Notes: generated by a model from the sequence alone, not told the origin. A stretch of 64,000 bases of DNA from Carposina sasakii (GCA_014607495.2 CP053149.1:16008120-16072119); one strand, 5' to 3'. Shown: positions 34,069 to 46,667, counted from the first letter of the stretch. Program-made: numbers and translations.

Positions 34069-34569
34069 TATTATCATCATGGTCATTTACATCTATGCCC
34101 GCTATGCTAAACGTTTCAGGAAAATAGCTGTACCTACGTATGTATGTAGATATTTATTATCACAGTCTCCTATCTAGGTAATGGTGGGCAAAATTGCTTA
34201 TTGTTTGAGACCTCATACATTGTATTAATATATCATTGTAACAAAGTCAGACAAATAAAAATATTTCATTCATTAATTAAATAACATCATTCATTGTCTA
34301 ATTCTACTAAAAAGGATTGTTTTACCCGTTGCATGCAACATTAAATATTCTCCTTGAAGGTGTAATGGGATCTAGCGGCATGTGATTGCAGCTCGTGCAT
34401 TATTGCGTGATGTGCATGCGACTGGAAACCCTTTCATGGCTTCCGATTTATGCACCTCAGGCTGTATGAAAGATTAGTTACCGGGTGTTTTTAGTTGCCA
34501 ATGTTTATGAGGGGTAGGTACATCAATCAACAAGAATATGCCAAATAAATACTAGGAAACAATTTAAAT

Positions 34570-35160
34570 TTTTAGGCATTTTTAGGGTTCCGTACGTCTG
34601 AATACAAAAACGAAACCCTTATAGGATCACTCGTGTGTATGTCCGTCCGTCGCTTACAGTCAATTATTTCCGAATCTATTAGACCGATTAAGTTGAAATT
34701 TGGTACACATATCAATTCCTGTGACCCAAACACAGAGGTGTGACGTGAGCAGATGAAATCTGTATATGGGGGGTCATTTTTGGGGGGGAAGGGGAAAATT
34801 CTGAAAACTGCATCGTGTGGCATATCAAATGAAAGGTCTTGTTGAGAAGATCTTAAATGTATTTTTTTGTAATTTTAAAATAAATAGTTTTCAAGTTATT
34901 CAAGAAAATAGACGAAAATTGACCATTCCCCCCCCCCCCTTATCTCCGAAACTACTGAACCTAAAATTTTGAAAAAAATACAGAAATTAGTTTTCTCCTT
35001 ATAGATTATAGGAAAACCTATAAGAAGTCCATGCTATTAAAATAACATGGTAAATCACTCAATATTGTGCGTACCAACTTTTTGTCAGATTTAAAAAAAC
35101 ATGATAGGTAACATCGTACGGAACCCTCTTCACGCGAGTTCAACTCGCACTTTAAGGCTT
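34570..35160. repeat. Dispersed repeat with 'agggttccgtac' ends
   Basis: Left 'ttagggttccgtacgtctg' and right 'cgtacggaaccctcttcac' are inverted. The interior has 'cgaaacccttataggatcac', 'gtccgtccgtc' and a poly-C run (34927-34938). I know this text as a common lepidopteran interspersed repeat of unsettled class. The minus frame at 34572-34823 falls inside it. Confidence 0.6.
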
Positions 35161-36206
35161 TTTTAAAAATAAATCCATCTGGAAACAGTTAATTTTTCAT
35201 TGACTTGGTTGCGCGCAATTTATGGTCTTTAGTGTTTTGTACGTTGGTTTTTGCAAGGATATTATTAAATTTTATTCGGGAAAATGTTAGATACACGCGT
35301 CTACGAGTACGCGCATTACTGCAAAAAATGCAATCTGATAACTCAACTTTGGACCTTAATTTCTCGAAAACCAAACACTTCCCAGGTATGCTTCAATAGA
35401 GAAAAATGTTCGTGATGATAAGGAGAATACATAGTATTCGGTAACGTCGCCGAGAGAAAACACCCTATATGTATTGATTGTCCAGTAAGACTAGTCTCTG
35501 TTGCGTGATCACGAATATTCTCTCTCGTCTTCAGGGACTCGTAAAAGCTGATGGAAATGTCATTTCTACTTCTCTACATTTATTGTGCAGTTCTAAACAT
35601 ATTTCAATATTAACTGCTTTGATTGTCAATGGGAAAAAGTATTAATCAAAGATGACCTTAAAGGCTATTTATTTTTGCGAAGTTAGAACGGTCATTTAGA
35701 TGCAAGCATCTTTATAATACTAACTATAGTTAGCCTGATGTGATTCCGTCCCACGATTTTCATAAGTCACAACCTGTGTAAAATAGTTATTTTTGCGAAT
35801 CACTTTATGTTGTTTGTACGCTCTAAATAGTAGTTGCGGTGACGCTAGGTGACGATGACACTCGGTTGCTCATGCGTTGCTTGCTCGTTGATTTCGCCCC
35901 ATATGTTATATTGAGCCTGGAAGAGGTCAACCATTAATATAGATAATAACACTGTCTGATGGATGTGTGACACCCATTCAAATATACACGTTATTTCAAG
36001 TCAAAAGAATCAGCAAAATAGTAACAGTTATATTTTCGATCATCACCACATGATTAAACTTTCTTTCTGCCCGGTTCCCATTCTACTTTGGGTCTGCGTA
36101 ATATGTACTTTTCTTCCATTCATCCCTATTCTCCGTAATCTCTTTACTCGCTTCCAGTACACACATGTCCTCTTTCATACCGTCCATCCAACTCTAGGTC
36201 TTCCTC
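35161..36206 (+). other. Putative SUCO intron, no gene seen
   Basis: No supported coding or RNA feature. Short open frames (35205-35399, 35963-36232) lack recognisable motifs. Confidence 0.4.
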
Positions 36207-36466
36207 TACAAGGTGTAAAAAAGGAGCAGTAATATTTTTAAGGGTTTTATAGACCTAGTAATGGTTAATCTATCCATAAAATTTGATACCTGAAATCACA
36301 TGTTTATTTTTCCAGATAGTATGGAGAAATAAACAACTCAAGAATGTTCCTACAACCTTGAAAAATGAATATGTCATTTCGAGTCTCAAATATTGTGGAT
36401 AAATTACACATCACTAGGTCTATAAGACCCTTAAATATTAGTAATCCTTTTTTTTTACATTCTGTA
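36207..36466. mobile_element. Foldback MITE, second copy of the 13001 family
   Basis: Termini 'tacaaggtgtaa' and 'ttacattctgta'. Inner 'ctatccataaaatttgatacctgaaatcacatgttta' is inverted as 'tgtcatttcgagtctcaaatattgtggata'. It is more diverged than 13001-13263. Confidence 0.65.
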
Positions 36467-36842
36467 TAAACAAGAGCAATATGTCATCGCATGATTAACC
36501 TACGATATTAAAACATCAAAGAACATTTAGATAATTCTGAAATTATAGTAATACAGATGCGGGTTAAAGGTCCAAGAAAGTTTCCCACCGCTGGGCTTGC
36601 AATTCCTTCTGTACCTAGGTTATTAAAACTTTCTAGACTTGACATCTTACTAAGTCCCTTATTGTTCAGGTGTGGCCATTTTGATCCATATTCGTATAGC
36701 AATAAGGTTCGGATTGTCGTTAGTGAGGTCAAACGATTGACCTCTGCGCATACGCATGCTATTGTTTCCTTCATTGTTGTTTTGTTACTTTGTATTTTAA
36801 CTAGGACTAACTTAAGGTACTCGTAATTTATACCTCATTCAA

Positions 36843-36912
36843 ACATTCATACATATAATCACGCCTTTATCCCTTACGAGGTAGGCAGAGCACCAAGGGC
36901 CAATAGAAACAC
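36843..36912 (+). repeat. Short dispersed repeat shared with 44655-44735
   Basis: 'cacgcctttatcccttacg' plus 'aggtaggcagagcaccaaggg' occurs inverted at 44660-44720 ('cccttggtgctctgcctacc', 'gtaagggataaaggcgtgg'). Probably a LINE fragment. The class is not certain. Confidence 0.6.
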
Positions 36913-37502
36913 ATTCATATATCTATTATATGTTATTTTGATTATGTTTTTTTGTAAATATACTCGTATTTATCATGAGCGCAGTTTACTCTTGTGGTAA
37001 CTCTAACCGCGGAAAGTTTAAAAGCCTTTTGTTAAGATAATAAAAAATATAACTCCATTTTATTATAAGATTATTTTATAATCTGTTGTGTACTCATGAG
37101 TATGTAAGAAAGTTTCAATGTTCAACTTGACGACAGAAAGTCTATTGTGGAAAATTATTTTCGTGAAAATGAGAAAAAAAAATGCGCATTTGTAAGCTCT
37201 CCCTATGTAATTTACAGGGAAATTGCTATGTGCTACGCTATAAATACACATAATTGGAATATTTCGGCAAATTATTGTCTCGACACACCCACGATCCAGC
37301 ATCCACCATGTTTTCGTCAATACGATGGCAGCGCCACTGTCTACGCCGCAACCTTCAAACCAGTTAAAAAAAGAACGTCTTTAACGTTTTTTAGTGTCAG
37401 TGAAAAGTTGGCATGTCTACAATCTCGTTGGCCTAACGTCAGAAAAGCACGCGTTATCGTTACATTAACGTAATAAGTGTCACTAGGAGATGATCTACAT
37501 AA

Positions 37503-37638
37503 AGGCTCGAGCACACCGGATGCGTATGCGTGCACGTAAGCGTAGACGTACACGTACCTCTGAGTTTAATCTATAGAACTGTCATCGCTTGACGTCTATG
37601 CTTACGTCTACGCATACGCATCCGGTGTGCTCGAGCCT
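37503..37638. mobile_element. 136-bp palindromic MITE, Harbinger-like, TAA target duplication
   Basis: The ends 'aggctcgagcacaccggatg' and 'catccggtgtgctcgagcct' are perfect inverted repeats continuing into imperfect pairing ('cgtatgcg' and 'cgcatacg'). TAA precedes (37500-37502) and follows (37639-37641). A three-base TAA/TTA target fits PIF/Harbinger-type elements. Confidence 0.8.
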
Positions 37639-37683
37639 TAAATATGCCAAAAATTTACGTAGCGTGGCGCTCTACCTACCTGT

Positions 37684-37793
37684 GGGGTAAGCACGAACCT
37701 TTTTACGCGGCGTAACGCTAGCGACTCGCTAGCAATATCTATGTGATTTGACAGTTTGACGTTACGGATTATCGAGAGGTTCGTGCTTACCCC
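37684..37793. mobile_element. MITE with 'ggggtaagcacgaac' inverted ends
   Basis: Left 'ggggtaagcacgaacct' and right 'aggttcgtgcttacccc' are inverted, with 'gcgtaacgctagcg' and 'gacgttacgg' as inner parts. A diverged relative lies at 42466-42584. It starts only 45 bp after the Harbinger-like MITE. Confidence 0.7.
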
Positions 37794-37799
37794 TCTGAT

Positions 37800-39400
37800 T
37801 TCGTAGAACAGAATCATCACGTAAGTTTTTTAAGGTTTTGAACAGTTATATTGTCACTAATCTTGATAACAATAGAAAAGAAGATTTCAAAGAGTCTTAG
37901 CATAGTTGGTGTCGATAGTGTAAACGTGAAACTCATGTTAGACCTACAGAACTGTACCTTGATCGCCAATTCATTTATCGAAAGTAATAGATGACGCAAT
38001 CAGCAATGGAGCGTGCTTACTGCTTACCTAGAAAGTAAATTAGACCTAAGTCTTGATAGAGCCCATTTTATGTCCATGTAGCGCGTCAAAGACCCTAAAG
38101 TCATGGACTCCGCTTGCAAATTTGTGTCTGAAAACCGGTTTTTGGCGAAAAAATTTCTATTGATTAATCGTACATATAAGAAAAACGGTATCAGTACCTT
38201 TATATTAAAGTTTTCTTAGGATGTCCCTAAAATTTTTACTTGACATGTCAATATTATGTAAGTATAGGTACCTATGTATAAAGTTATCATGCCTTCATGT
38301 CTAGAAAATTTTGACGAAATTGAATGAAATAATAAAATAAGTAAGTACTTAGGTATTTATTTCACACAAATATCTATCGTCATGGAAAACGCTTTTTGTT
38401 AAATTTAAATCGTATTTTCTTGGTAATATTATGTTATTAATTAACAAAGTATTGTCTTGTAGGAGTAACGTAGGAGAAAAACAAATTGTAATTATTCTGA
38501 CGTAACATTATTATCGCGACAGTTGGTTTTCCAGATTTTTCCACAGCGTGCTCAATCGATTATCAACAGACACGGATTATGTTGAAAAGAATGTGTTTTT
38601 AAGATAACACATAAACAAATACCTTTCTTTTCTTTATATAGACTTCAAGGAAATTCTCACACGTTTGATGTGCCTCATCAATCCATAGGTAAAGTTTTTC
38701 CTCCATATATCAATTCCAAGTCGCAGACCACTTGCCGGATGGTCAAAATATCGGGAAATCTGTTGGCCACCAGTGGATGAGGTTAGCCCACAAAAGAGGG
38801 AATGGCGTATTGAAGAGGCCTTTACTCAACCGTGGGTTGATGAGGCTATAGGTATATACAGAAAGATCTATCGTAAGGGCCATATTGATATTTTAGTCGT
38901 TTTATTTACAAGACGCTATTATGTGCCAATCGGCGATGAAAATTAGCAGGTTTTGGCACAGCACCGACAAATAAAGCCACTCCCTCGCCATCCGCACGGG
39001 AAGGTGAAGGCGTATCAATTGCGAACCCACATAAAGTCAATCTTACACGCGCTACATTCTGAATGCCTAAAAAGGATCCAACGCTTTCTAAATTCAATTT
39101 TGTAAACTTTGGCGCACAGCATGTAATGCAGGAATTCTAACAGGCGTCGATCCCGTTACATCGTTCAGCCATATGACAAGGAATATACATTACAAAAGAG
39201 GAGATTACTAACGGATTTTCCAAACTGTACATGCCAATATGAGTGACGGAAACTCGTGGTGATATAGAGAGGATCGGAACTTGTAGAACCTGTAGTAAAT
39301 ACTAAAATTTATCTCGTAAATGTCGAAAATTGGTGATGATTGGTTATAATTGGGCAATGAAATGGATGTGATATTTATAAATGAATCTAATCTAATCTAA
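37800..39400 (+). other. Putative SUCO intron, no gene seen
   Basis: No supported feature apart from a (taatc)3-like run near 39384-39399. The minus frame 38906-39097 has no recognised motif. Confidence 0.35.
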
Positions 39401-39479
39401 AAAATTAAACAGATAAAAATATATAAAGTAGAGATGTAAGCTTCACCTAACGGTTTATTTAGCTTCTTAAAAGGGTATC

Positions 39480-39850
39480 GGTCAAACCTACGGTCAATGG
39501 CGGACACACCGCGAATTTCTCGCAAACAACCTGTCTCCAGTAGCGGCGCGACCTTGTCGTGCGAAGGTCGGCTCTAATCGTACAGCTGCAGAGTTCAGTT
39601 TGTGCCAAGTTGGAGACCAATTTCGCTCTCGTCTAGTGTTAGTTCACTGTAGTTCCAGGCTGCGGTAGTAATTTATTTCTCAAGAGTTCTGCCTGTAGTA
39701 GTAGCGCGCAAGACACCGCGCCGGGCGCTCGTCGAATGCGTTCACGTTTCCGAGCGTTCACTCGTGAATTTTTAAACTCGCGATTTGTTACATGTTCGGA
39801 TATTTCGTCTGTCACGCGTTTCAGGGTACAGTGAATTAGTTTATTTGTTT
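39480..39850. promoter_or_regulatory. CpG-richer block, possible promoter or non-coding exon
   Basis: This stretch is markedly richer in CpG than its surroundings ('gtagcggcgcgaccttgtcgtgcg', 'caccgcgccgggcgctcgtcg'). It contains 'gagttcagtttg', a TCAGT initiator-like motif. A donor-like 'cagg|gtacag' stands near 39828. It could be an additional start site within the SUCO intron, or chance. Confidence 0.25.
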
Positions 39851-40697
39851 TGTGCACCGTAATTGGTTTGGCGATCCGTGGGAATTCTCTCCGAGCGGTT
39901 AGAGCTACATGATACTTGCCAGTTGTCCCGTTGGGCTCGCTGACTTCCTTGAAATGGGTGCAAATGATACTTATTAGATGGTTCTCGTGAACCAAATACA
40001 TAGCATATCATAATTATATCTGCATATAACTTTTAATTATGTAATTCTTGGCCGTAAAGGTTACGTCAGTCAATGCCACATTACAAACTTTTTTTATATG
40101 AATGACCCTATAAATACGTTTCCTATTCTGATTTATTTTTAAAACTACTGGTTATTAGTTTGTGGTAGGTACACGGAATTACATTAGCTTTTAAATAATT
40201 TTAATTTTAACGGCATTTTATTTCCTACGTGATTTATCTTCTTGTTGAACAATGTTATATCGGGGATGAATTATATTATCAAATTGCAAATAAGCATATG
40301 AGTTAGCAATTTACCTTTCATCGTTATCATACTCGTATGTCGCAATAGTTTTAACTTGACATTGAAAATTCTCGCGTTGCGAATGTGATAATTTTCCGAG
40401 GTTTTCCCTGGGTGTTGAAGAGTCATCTGCTCTAAACCTATCTTTAGCGTCAATTGGTGTATCTACTCTTGTTTTCATTTATTTAGTGTGAGCCGGTGTA
40501 GGCCAGTTCTCTTCAGTAAAAATTAGCTATCCTCTGATTTACAATGCAAGTCGCAGATGCCCATCTGATAACAAACTTTTGGTTTCAATGTCAGTCTCGT
40601 GTTGCTTAACTGCAGAATTTATTAATTAGATCCATTCACCATAGTGCGTAGGCTTGAATAAAAACTTTTCGATGTTCGTTGCATCCTACTAATTACG

Positions 40698-40915
40698 ACG
40701 GCCGACTGGTCTAGTAGGTAGAGTGACCCTGCCTGCGACGCCATAGGTCCTGGGTTCGAATCCCGGTAGGTGTAAACATTGATATGATGAATATCGATGT
40801 TTGTTTCCGAGTCATGTATTTATATACCGTTGCTTAGTACCCACGACACAAGATCTTAGGGATCTTAATGTGGGACTAGGTTAATGTGTTGTGTAGTGTG
40901 TGAATATTTATTTAT
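40698..40915 (+). mobile_element. tRNA-derived SINE
   Basis: The head 'ccgactggtctagtaggtag' and 'cctgggttcgaatcccgg' carries A and B boxes of a tRNA. The body is 'cattgatatgatgaatatcgatgtttgtttccgag' and 'tttatataccgttgct', then 'gtgtgaatatttattta'. This is the standard layout of lepidopteran SINEs transcribed by RNA polymerase III and moved by a partner LINE. Tails of related copies are at 6186-6290 and 54890-55560. Confidence 0.8.
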
Positions 40916-41045
40916 AATATTATAAACGCGAAAGTTTGTAAGTATGGATGGATGTATGTTTGTTACTCTTTCACGTAAAAACGGCTGGAGAGATTTTAAT
41001 AAAATTTGGTATGAATTAACATAATAATTTCGACATTTTGTTTTG
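40915..41045 (+). repeat. Helitron-like 5' fragment
   Basis: 'ataatattataaacgcgaaagtttg' followed by 'acggctggagagattttaat' and 'ttcgacattttgtttt' resembles the Helitron 5' part and middle. No CTAG end was found. Confidence 0.45.
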
Positions 41046-41499
41046 TTTTATCAAATCTAATTATATAATTTATACTTTGAAAAGCTAATTCCAAGTATCG
41101 TAAAATGTTTTCTTAAGTATACTATCCGTATGGAGGTTGTTGGATATTCCTTATCAGAGATACTGTAACTCTATTTATAGTAAATAGAAAATAATGAACG
41201 TGAAAATATCTTTGTAGTCTCGACGTGTTAATACATCTAACATCCATGGGTAGTGCTTTTATTCGAAGCTTTTGACACAATAACTTCAGGATGGGGTTTC
41301 CAGTGTGGGCGGGAGTGTGTTGCATGTTGCATACCCCGTGAGGCATTGACAGCAGCCGTTCCCGGTTATTTTTGTGGCGTACGTGCACCTGTGTTATTAT
41401 TATCGCATGGAGAGTAAGATTCTTCAACTTTTATTTTTCCTCCATCTCTTGATTAGGTACGGCCTATTTCACACAAACGTTGTTTTCCGTACAACAGTA

Positions 41500-41562
41500 A
41501 AATCAGCTGTTCCATACATTTCAGTGTGGTAATTATTCGGGATTGTATGGAACAGCTGATTA
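41500..41562. repeat. Short hairpin
   Basis: 'aaatcagctgttccatac' and 'gtatggaacagctgatt' are inverted around about 28 bp. Probably part of a MITE. No miRNA precursor features can be claimed from sequence alone. Confidence 0.5.
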
Positions 41563-41666
41563 TTTTCACAATATTTCGGAGTTGGTCCCACAGTGAAAGT
41601 TGTTTCTTTTCACCTACCTAGTTTCGTGTCACAGTTAGATAATCACTAATTTTGGATAGACCCTAA

Positions 41667-41803
41667 CGGTGTTATTACAAAAGAGCGCCTAAAGTTAGAC
41701 TTGATTTAAATATGACATTTGACAGCACAATGTATGGCACATCTGCCAAATTGAGAGCACGTTTAGCTTAAACAATGTTTAAATCCTTTTGTAATAACAC
41801 TGT
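41667..41803. mobile_element. MITE with 'cggtgttattacaaaag' inverted ends
   Basis: Left 'acggtgttattacaaaagag' pairs with right 'ccttttgtaataacactgt'. Inner 'cgcctaaagttagac' and 'gtttagcttaaac' parts are not strongly paired. About 137 bp and non-coding. Confidence 0.65.
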
Positions 41804-41829
41804 ATATATATCTACCAACAGACATAATG

Positions 41830-42030
41830 GGTGTGTTCCTGAAATGAGGTAGCCAGAACTGCTGGTTCATAAAGGGATATTCCACGGTCACGATTAGCAT
41901 GGTGAGGACAGATGTCAAGACAATCGGTGACAAGTTGCTAGCTTATCGTCTAGGAGATTGCCTGAATTCCTTAGTCGACTGCAACACGGAACTAGATGAT
42001 GTATTCTAGTGAAACCCCGCGTCAGCACAA
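41830..42030 (+). repeat. Family A dispersed repeat, near full length
   Basis: From 'gttcctgaaatgaggtagccagaactgctgg' through 'caatcggtgacaagttgctagcttatcg' to 'attctagtgaaaccccgcgtcagcac'. Useful with 51520-51722 for defining both ends of the family. Confidence 0.8.
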
Positions 42031-42465
42031 GGTACAACGTCACATAATATGGCGGTGAGTTAGCTATGTATCATCATCATCGTGCCCCTCATATTATGTG
42101 TATGTAGTGCCTGTATCGCTCTTTATTATAAACGTGCCAGCTAAATCCCTTGGTAACTACAGTCATTGTACTTCTTTAACTTAATTAAACTCTGGCAATT
42201 AACAGTTTAGTATGCTTACCGTCGGTGAAAATGGTATTCTAAAGCGTAACAAAATGTTACATTATTATTATGTAAACTGTGACATTGTTATTTCTCTGAT
42301 TCGTGCCATTATTAATCGGTTTGTCCGTCTGAATGGAATTGTTTGATAGCAACTGCATAACACCTGTGATTCATAGTGTAGCTCCGTGTTGTGAAATCTG
42401 CTGGCGATTTTACAGAACTCTACTCTTGTATGATCTTATGAAAACAAAGTTTTAAGGGTTACTGT

Positions 42466-42584
42466 GGGGCAAGCACGAAATTCTAGCTAGATAGTCGGTA
42501 ACGCTATCGTCACTATGTCATAATATCTCCTAGATTTTGCTTGCGAGTCGATAGCGTTACGGCACGTAATAGATTCATGCTTAC
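42466..42584. mobile_element. MITE related to 37684-37793
   Basis: Left 'tggggcaagcacgaaattc' and right 'agattcatgcttacca' with inner 'gtaacgctatcg' and 'cgatagcgttacgg' form an imperfect foldback. Confidence 0.6.
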
Positions 42585-42599
42585 CATTAGTTCACGACG

Positions 42600-44000
42600 C
42601 ACAGCATAGTCGTCATTGTACGACTCTTTCAGCGTACGTAAAAAACGTTGTGTGCAAGCTTACAATAATGAACATTTGGACTTAAGTTTTCGCTTAAGTT
42701 TTAAAAAGCCACAACATTTCAATAGAAAATCGTTCAAATGTGTGTGATCTAACTAAAGTTTTCGCAGCAGTGGGACACTATTATTCCGCCATTATAGAAC
42801 AAAACACACCTTTGCGTTCAAAATAGAAGACAATTTACAACACATTAACCTAACTAGTTCCGCACATATCCCCAGTGTCTTGTGTAATAAATAACTCTAA
42901 ATCTGATAGGTACTGTAAAAAGTACTATGCCTGAATCACTGATGGATCAATGTATACCCTAAACCGCTGATCTCGGGGACCTCAAGCCCAGAGGTTGTGT
43001 TTTTGTATAATTCTGGCATCCGATAAGAAAGGTTTGTCCAAAATTCTCATGGGAACGGAACGGTAACTCTAGAGGACATGGACGAAGTCCTAGACCTACT
43101 CTAGTATAAGTGTAAGTAGTGGATAACAAGTTTTAAAGTTTAATTAACCCAATGATTTGGTCTCAAATATCGACGTTATCTCCTATCCTCGGAGTTTATC
43201 CCAAAATTTAAATTCAAAATAATAAATTGTGATCGTTTCACTTCTCTGTGGGTTTGATTACTTAATCTGAGTAATATTCTTTCCGTTTGGTTCAGTGCTC
43301 ACTTAAATTACGCAATTAAGTTACAAATTTACGAGTTCAGATAAGTAGATACAATCAATCAGTGGTGGCTATTAAAATCTTAAAATGCAATACTCGTACA
43401 TTTTTGCTATTGTTCTATTGTATAATAGCTAATGGATAAAAGGATTTTCTCTCTCAAACTAGCAATCTTTTACGAAAAAGACTTAACCTGGTAAATTTGT
43501 AAAATGACCTGAAGGATTGGGTCAAACTACGTAATGTTTGTAATGTTGTGAGTTCGATTACCTACAGCCAATTTCTATAACTGATCTTGAGAGATTTTTT
43601 GCATATCTCAGATTTAATCTTCAATTGTTTTCATACAAAATTTCAAATTAGGAATAGAAAAATCGGAGTCTTTTTGAGAGAGTATTGAAATTGGCCGTGG
43701 TCATTCTTTTCATTTCTTTCGAAAGATAGTAGAATGTATTTTCTGTAAATTTAGATTTTAGTGCAGCTCTAAATACGGTATAATTATTATCGATATAAAA
43801 ATAGACTTGAACCAGGTCGATAAGCATACTAACTGGCCTCGAACTGCCCGCATAAAAAGCGTTTAGCCAATCGAGTGACGAGTTGACGTGACCGAAATAA
43901 ACCGGAAAGTCGGTATCTTTATTTTATCGATATCGACTAGCAGCCGGCAACTTGGTCCGCAATTTTGTCGTTACCGTAGGAATTTTGTGAAATCTTCCCT
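42600..44000 (+). other. Putative SUCO intron, no gene seen
   Basis: No supported feature. Two isolated TATCGATA octamers lie near 43788 and 43925. Confidence 0.35.
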
Positions 44001-44003
44001 ATT

Positions 44004-44055
44004 TGATCCTGCAGTCTCCTGGCTACCCCTTTTCGGAAACACGGCCGTGTCTTTA
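44004..44055 (-). repeat. Family A fragment
   Basis: 'gatcctgcagtctcctggctaccccttttcggaaac' is the inverse of the family A left part. Confidence 0.6.
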
Positions 44056-44654
44056 TGTATGTCTTCTCTCAGTGCCCTACCAACATAACATACCCTAACG
44101 TTGAATACTGATCAAATCATCATACATGTTACACGGCGAGCATTCATGCAGCCGGTACGTGGAGTTACGGGGGAACTAGCGAGCAACAGCCGCTCTTAGA
44201 TTTTGATACACAACCGTACGTGACGTGCTTATTCCGAATGTTACTTACACGCGTCGGTTAATAACTTAATACCCACCATTACAAATGTACAACTGTACAT
44301 GCTCTACAGCTTTCCTACGACTAGTAGTTTCGGCTTGTTTAGGAAATTGTTTCATTTCATGTATTATGACAATAGTGTTGTGTGGTATATTGTTGAAAAC
44401 CATAACTGTTATCGTCACAGTTTTCGCGTTAAGATAACGTGCTATTGAATTTTAATTTATAATGTTAAATCTTTTGCAACTATGTCCGTGAAACATAACA
44501 AGCAAAATGTTTCAAGATTAACGCACATACACGCTTAAGCCAACTCTTAAGGCTGGGTTATTTCTTTTGTGCAAGCGAGATTTAGCGCTTTACAATACTT
44601 TACAGTGCCTTATGGCTTCTGAAATATACCCTCAAAATTAGTCAGAAGTGGCAC

Positions 44655-44735
44655 CATGTGGTTCTATCGGCCCTTGGTGCTCTGCCTACCCCGTAAGGGA
44701 TAAAGGCGTGGTTATATGCACGTATGAATGGCTTC
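44655..44735 (-). repeat. Short dispersed repeat, inverse of 36843-36912
   Basis: Shares 'cccttggtgctctgcctacc' and 'aagggataaaggcgtggt' with the inverse of 36843-36912. Confidence 0.6.
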
Positions 44736-45059
44736 CATACAAACAAACATACCTCCTTATACACCTACCCCCCTAGCATGACCAGGCATCGTGGATATCG
44801 TATCGTCAGTGTTGCCAACCCACATGCAATGTTACGCCCAAGATTTTTGAATTTTACCCCTAAAAACCACTAAATTCCAACTTAAATCGTTAGCGGGGGG
44901 GGGTAGGATTGCGTCTGTTTTATAGTATGCAGTGACACCGAAAATGTGGTCATACACATAGTACTTCGCGTCATCATCATCACCATCGAAATTATGCAAT
45001 GAAACGGACAATACACGTTGAGTCGTTGTTTCTAGCTGAACGCCTATGTGGACGCCCCT

Positions 45060-45136
45060 GATATATTAGTCGACTCTTACGACATGTATGAACGGAGATG
45101 CAGCTGATGTTTCTAGTGAAGCCCCGCATCAGCACT
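45060..45136 (+). repeat. Family A right-end fragment
   Basis: 'gtcgactcttacgacatgt', 'gatgcagctgatgtttctagtgaagccccgcatcagcact' is the family A right end. Confidence 0.7.
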
Positions 45137-45641
45137 CCAAAATGAGGTACTCGTTTCACAAAAATTTGAAGCAAATCTGCTTTAGGAATACATAGTCACT
45201 CGATCTGTTACGACTTTCAATAAATGTCGCAAGCTGCTTAACTTGTAAGTAGATTATAACTAGGTAATAAATAATATCAAAACGTCTTGAAATATCAAGT
45301 TCCGAACAATATTCTCCTTCAATTTATTTGCAGAAATCGAGATAAATCAGTGAATCTGGGTCAATGCTTTATTTGTGTACACTAAGTTTACAATTTTGCA
45401 TGGAACTGCAGTATTTTTAGATATCTGGGTTTATTGCGAACGGCTTTATGTTCGCATAACAGCTTATGTTCCGTGTTCCCTCCCATGGTTTTATGTTACG
45501 AGTTGCCAAATATGCAGAAAAACCTTTGCCCTTGTCATTGGTCCTTCCGTTTCAACCATTTCAGCATCATTCATTAAGCCAATAACTAACAGAGGGGGCA
45601 TTCGTTACTATTCCTGCAAATTAACCGCGTTATTCTGCCAA

Positions 45642-46040
45642 TGCTGATGCATGGCTTCACTAGAATACATCAGCTGTATCTCCTTCCGTGCATGTCGTTA
45701 GAGTCAAACAAGGAATTTAGGGATGTTCTCTCAGGTGTTAAGCCAGCAATCTTTTACATCTGACCCGCCCCCTTATTACCTAACTAGCAAAAGCAAAGCG
45801 ATAGCGAAAATTGTACAAAAATCGCTGATTACTTGTCAAATTCGTATTGCGTAAAATGAATTTCAAAGGAACTTTGACATTTCAAGGCGAATATTGTACA
45901 ATTTTCGCTATCGCTTTGCTTCGGCTTTGCTATTACTTTTACGTAATCAGAGGGCCGGCTAAGCTAAACAGCTGTAGGACCTCATTCACGATATTGCATT
46001 CTGACTACCTCATTCTTTCGGATCACAGCCGTGTGCGTAA
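45642..46040 (-). repeat. Family A repeat split by a MITE
   Basis: The right end 'gctgatgcatggcttcactag' starts at 45642. The sequence continues to about 45784, is interrupted by the MITE 45787-45930, and resumes to 'gactacctcattctttcggatcacag'. Both halves align to the family A pattern. Confidence 0.65.
45787..45930. mobile_element. 144-bp MITE with TA target duplication
   Basis: The ends 'gcaaaagcaaagcgatagcg' and 'cgctatcgctttgcttcggc' are inverted and pairing extends through 'aaaattgtacaa'. TA stands at 45785-45786 and 45931-45932. It is inserted in a family A repeat. Confidence 0.8.
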
Positions 46041-46667
46041 TGATTATGTGTATGTATTATGTTATTCGGCCTTATGTATATTCTATATAGGATATAACAT
46101 AAAGAGGTATTAAGCTAGTCCACTGTAGATAACCTATCCCCAAAATTTGACACTCTAAACCTTTTTCTATCCTCAAATCAGAACGAAACATTAAGCACTG
46201 TAGGGATGGTCGGAAACAGGTTACTTACCATGACAAACGAAACCCACGCGATGGCTGTTAGCACACAACAGGTACTCATAATTTATCAGGTTAAATTTAT
46301 GTCGTGTCTAAATATTAACGAAGACTGTAATCAGGACTTTCTCTGTAGGTATACTTGAATCTAGACTATACGACCCATCAATTTCAGCTTTCGCTGGGTC
46401 ATACAAGTTTATTACGTACTAAGCTTAGCACGACCATGTCTGGTGATTTAGGAGAGCAAATGAACAAACACCACAGGGGGCAATTCCGCAAAAAAATTGA
46501 GCCGAAACGCAGTGCGAAGCTATATTTACTTACCGTTTGAGTAATAGGGTATATTTTAGCACGGAGCAGTTGCTGTTATGACAGAATGATAACAAATACG
46601 AGTATCTGTCTTATAAAATATTAATAAGAAAATAAAAAAATCTTCACCCGAGTGAGATATCTATCTC

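Noticed and set aside
41500..41562. microRNA precursor
   Set aside because: The hairpin is short and MITE-like. I saw no known insect miRNA sequence in the window.
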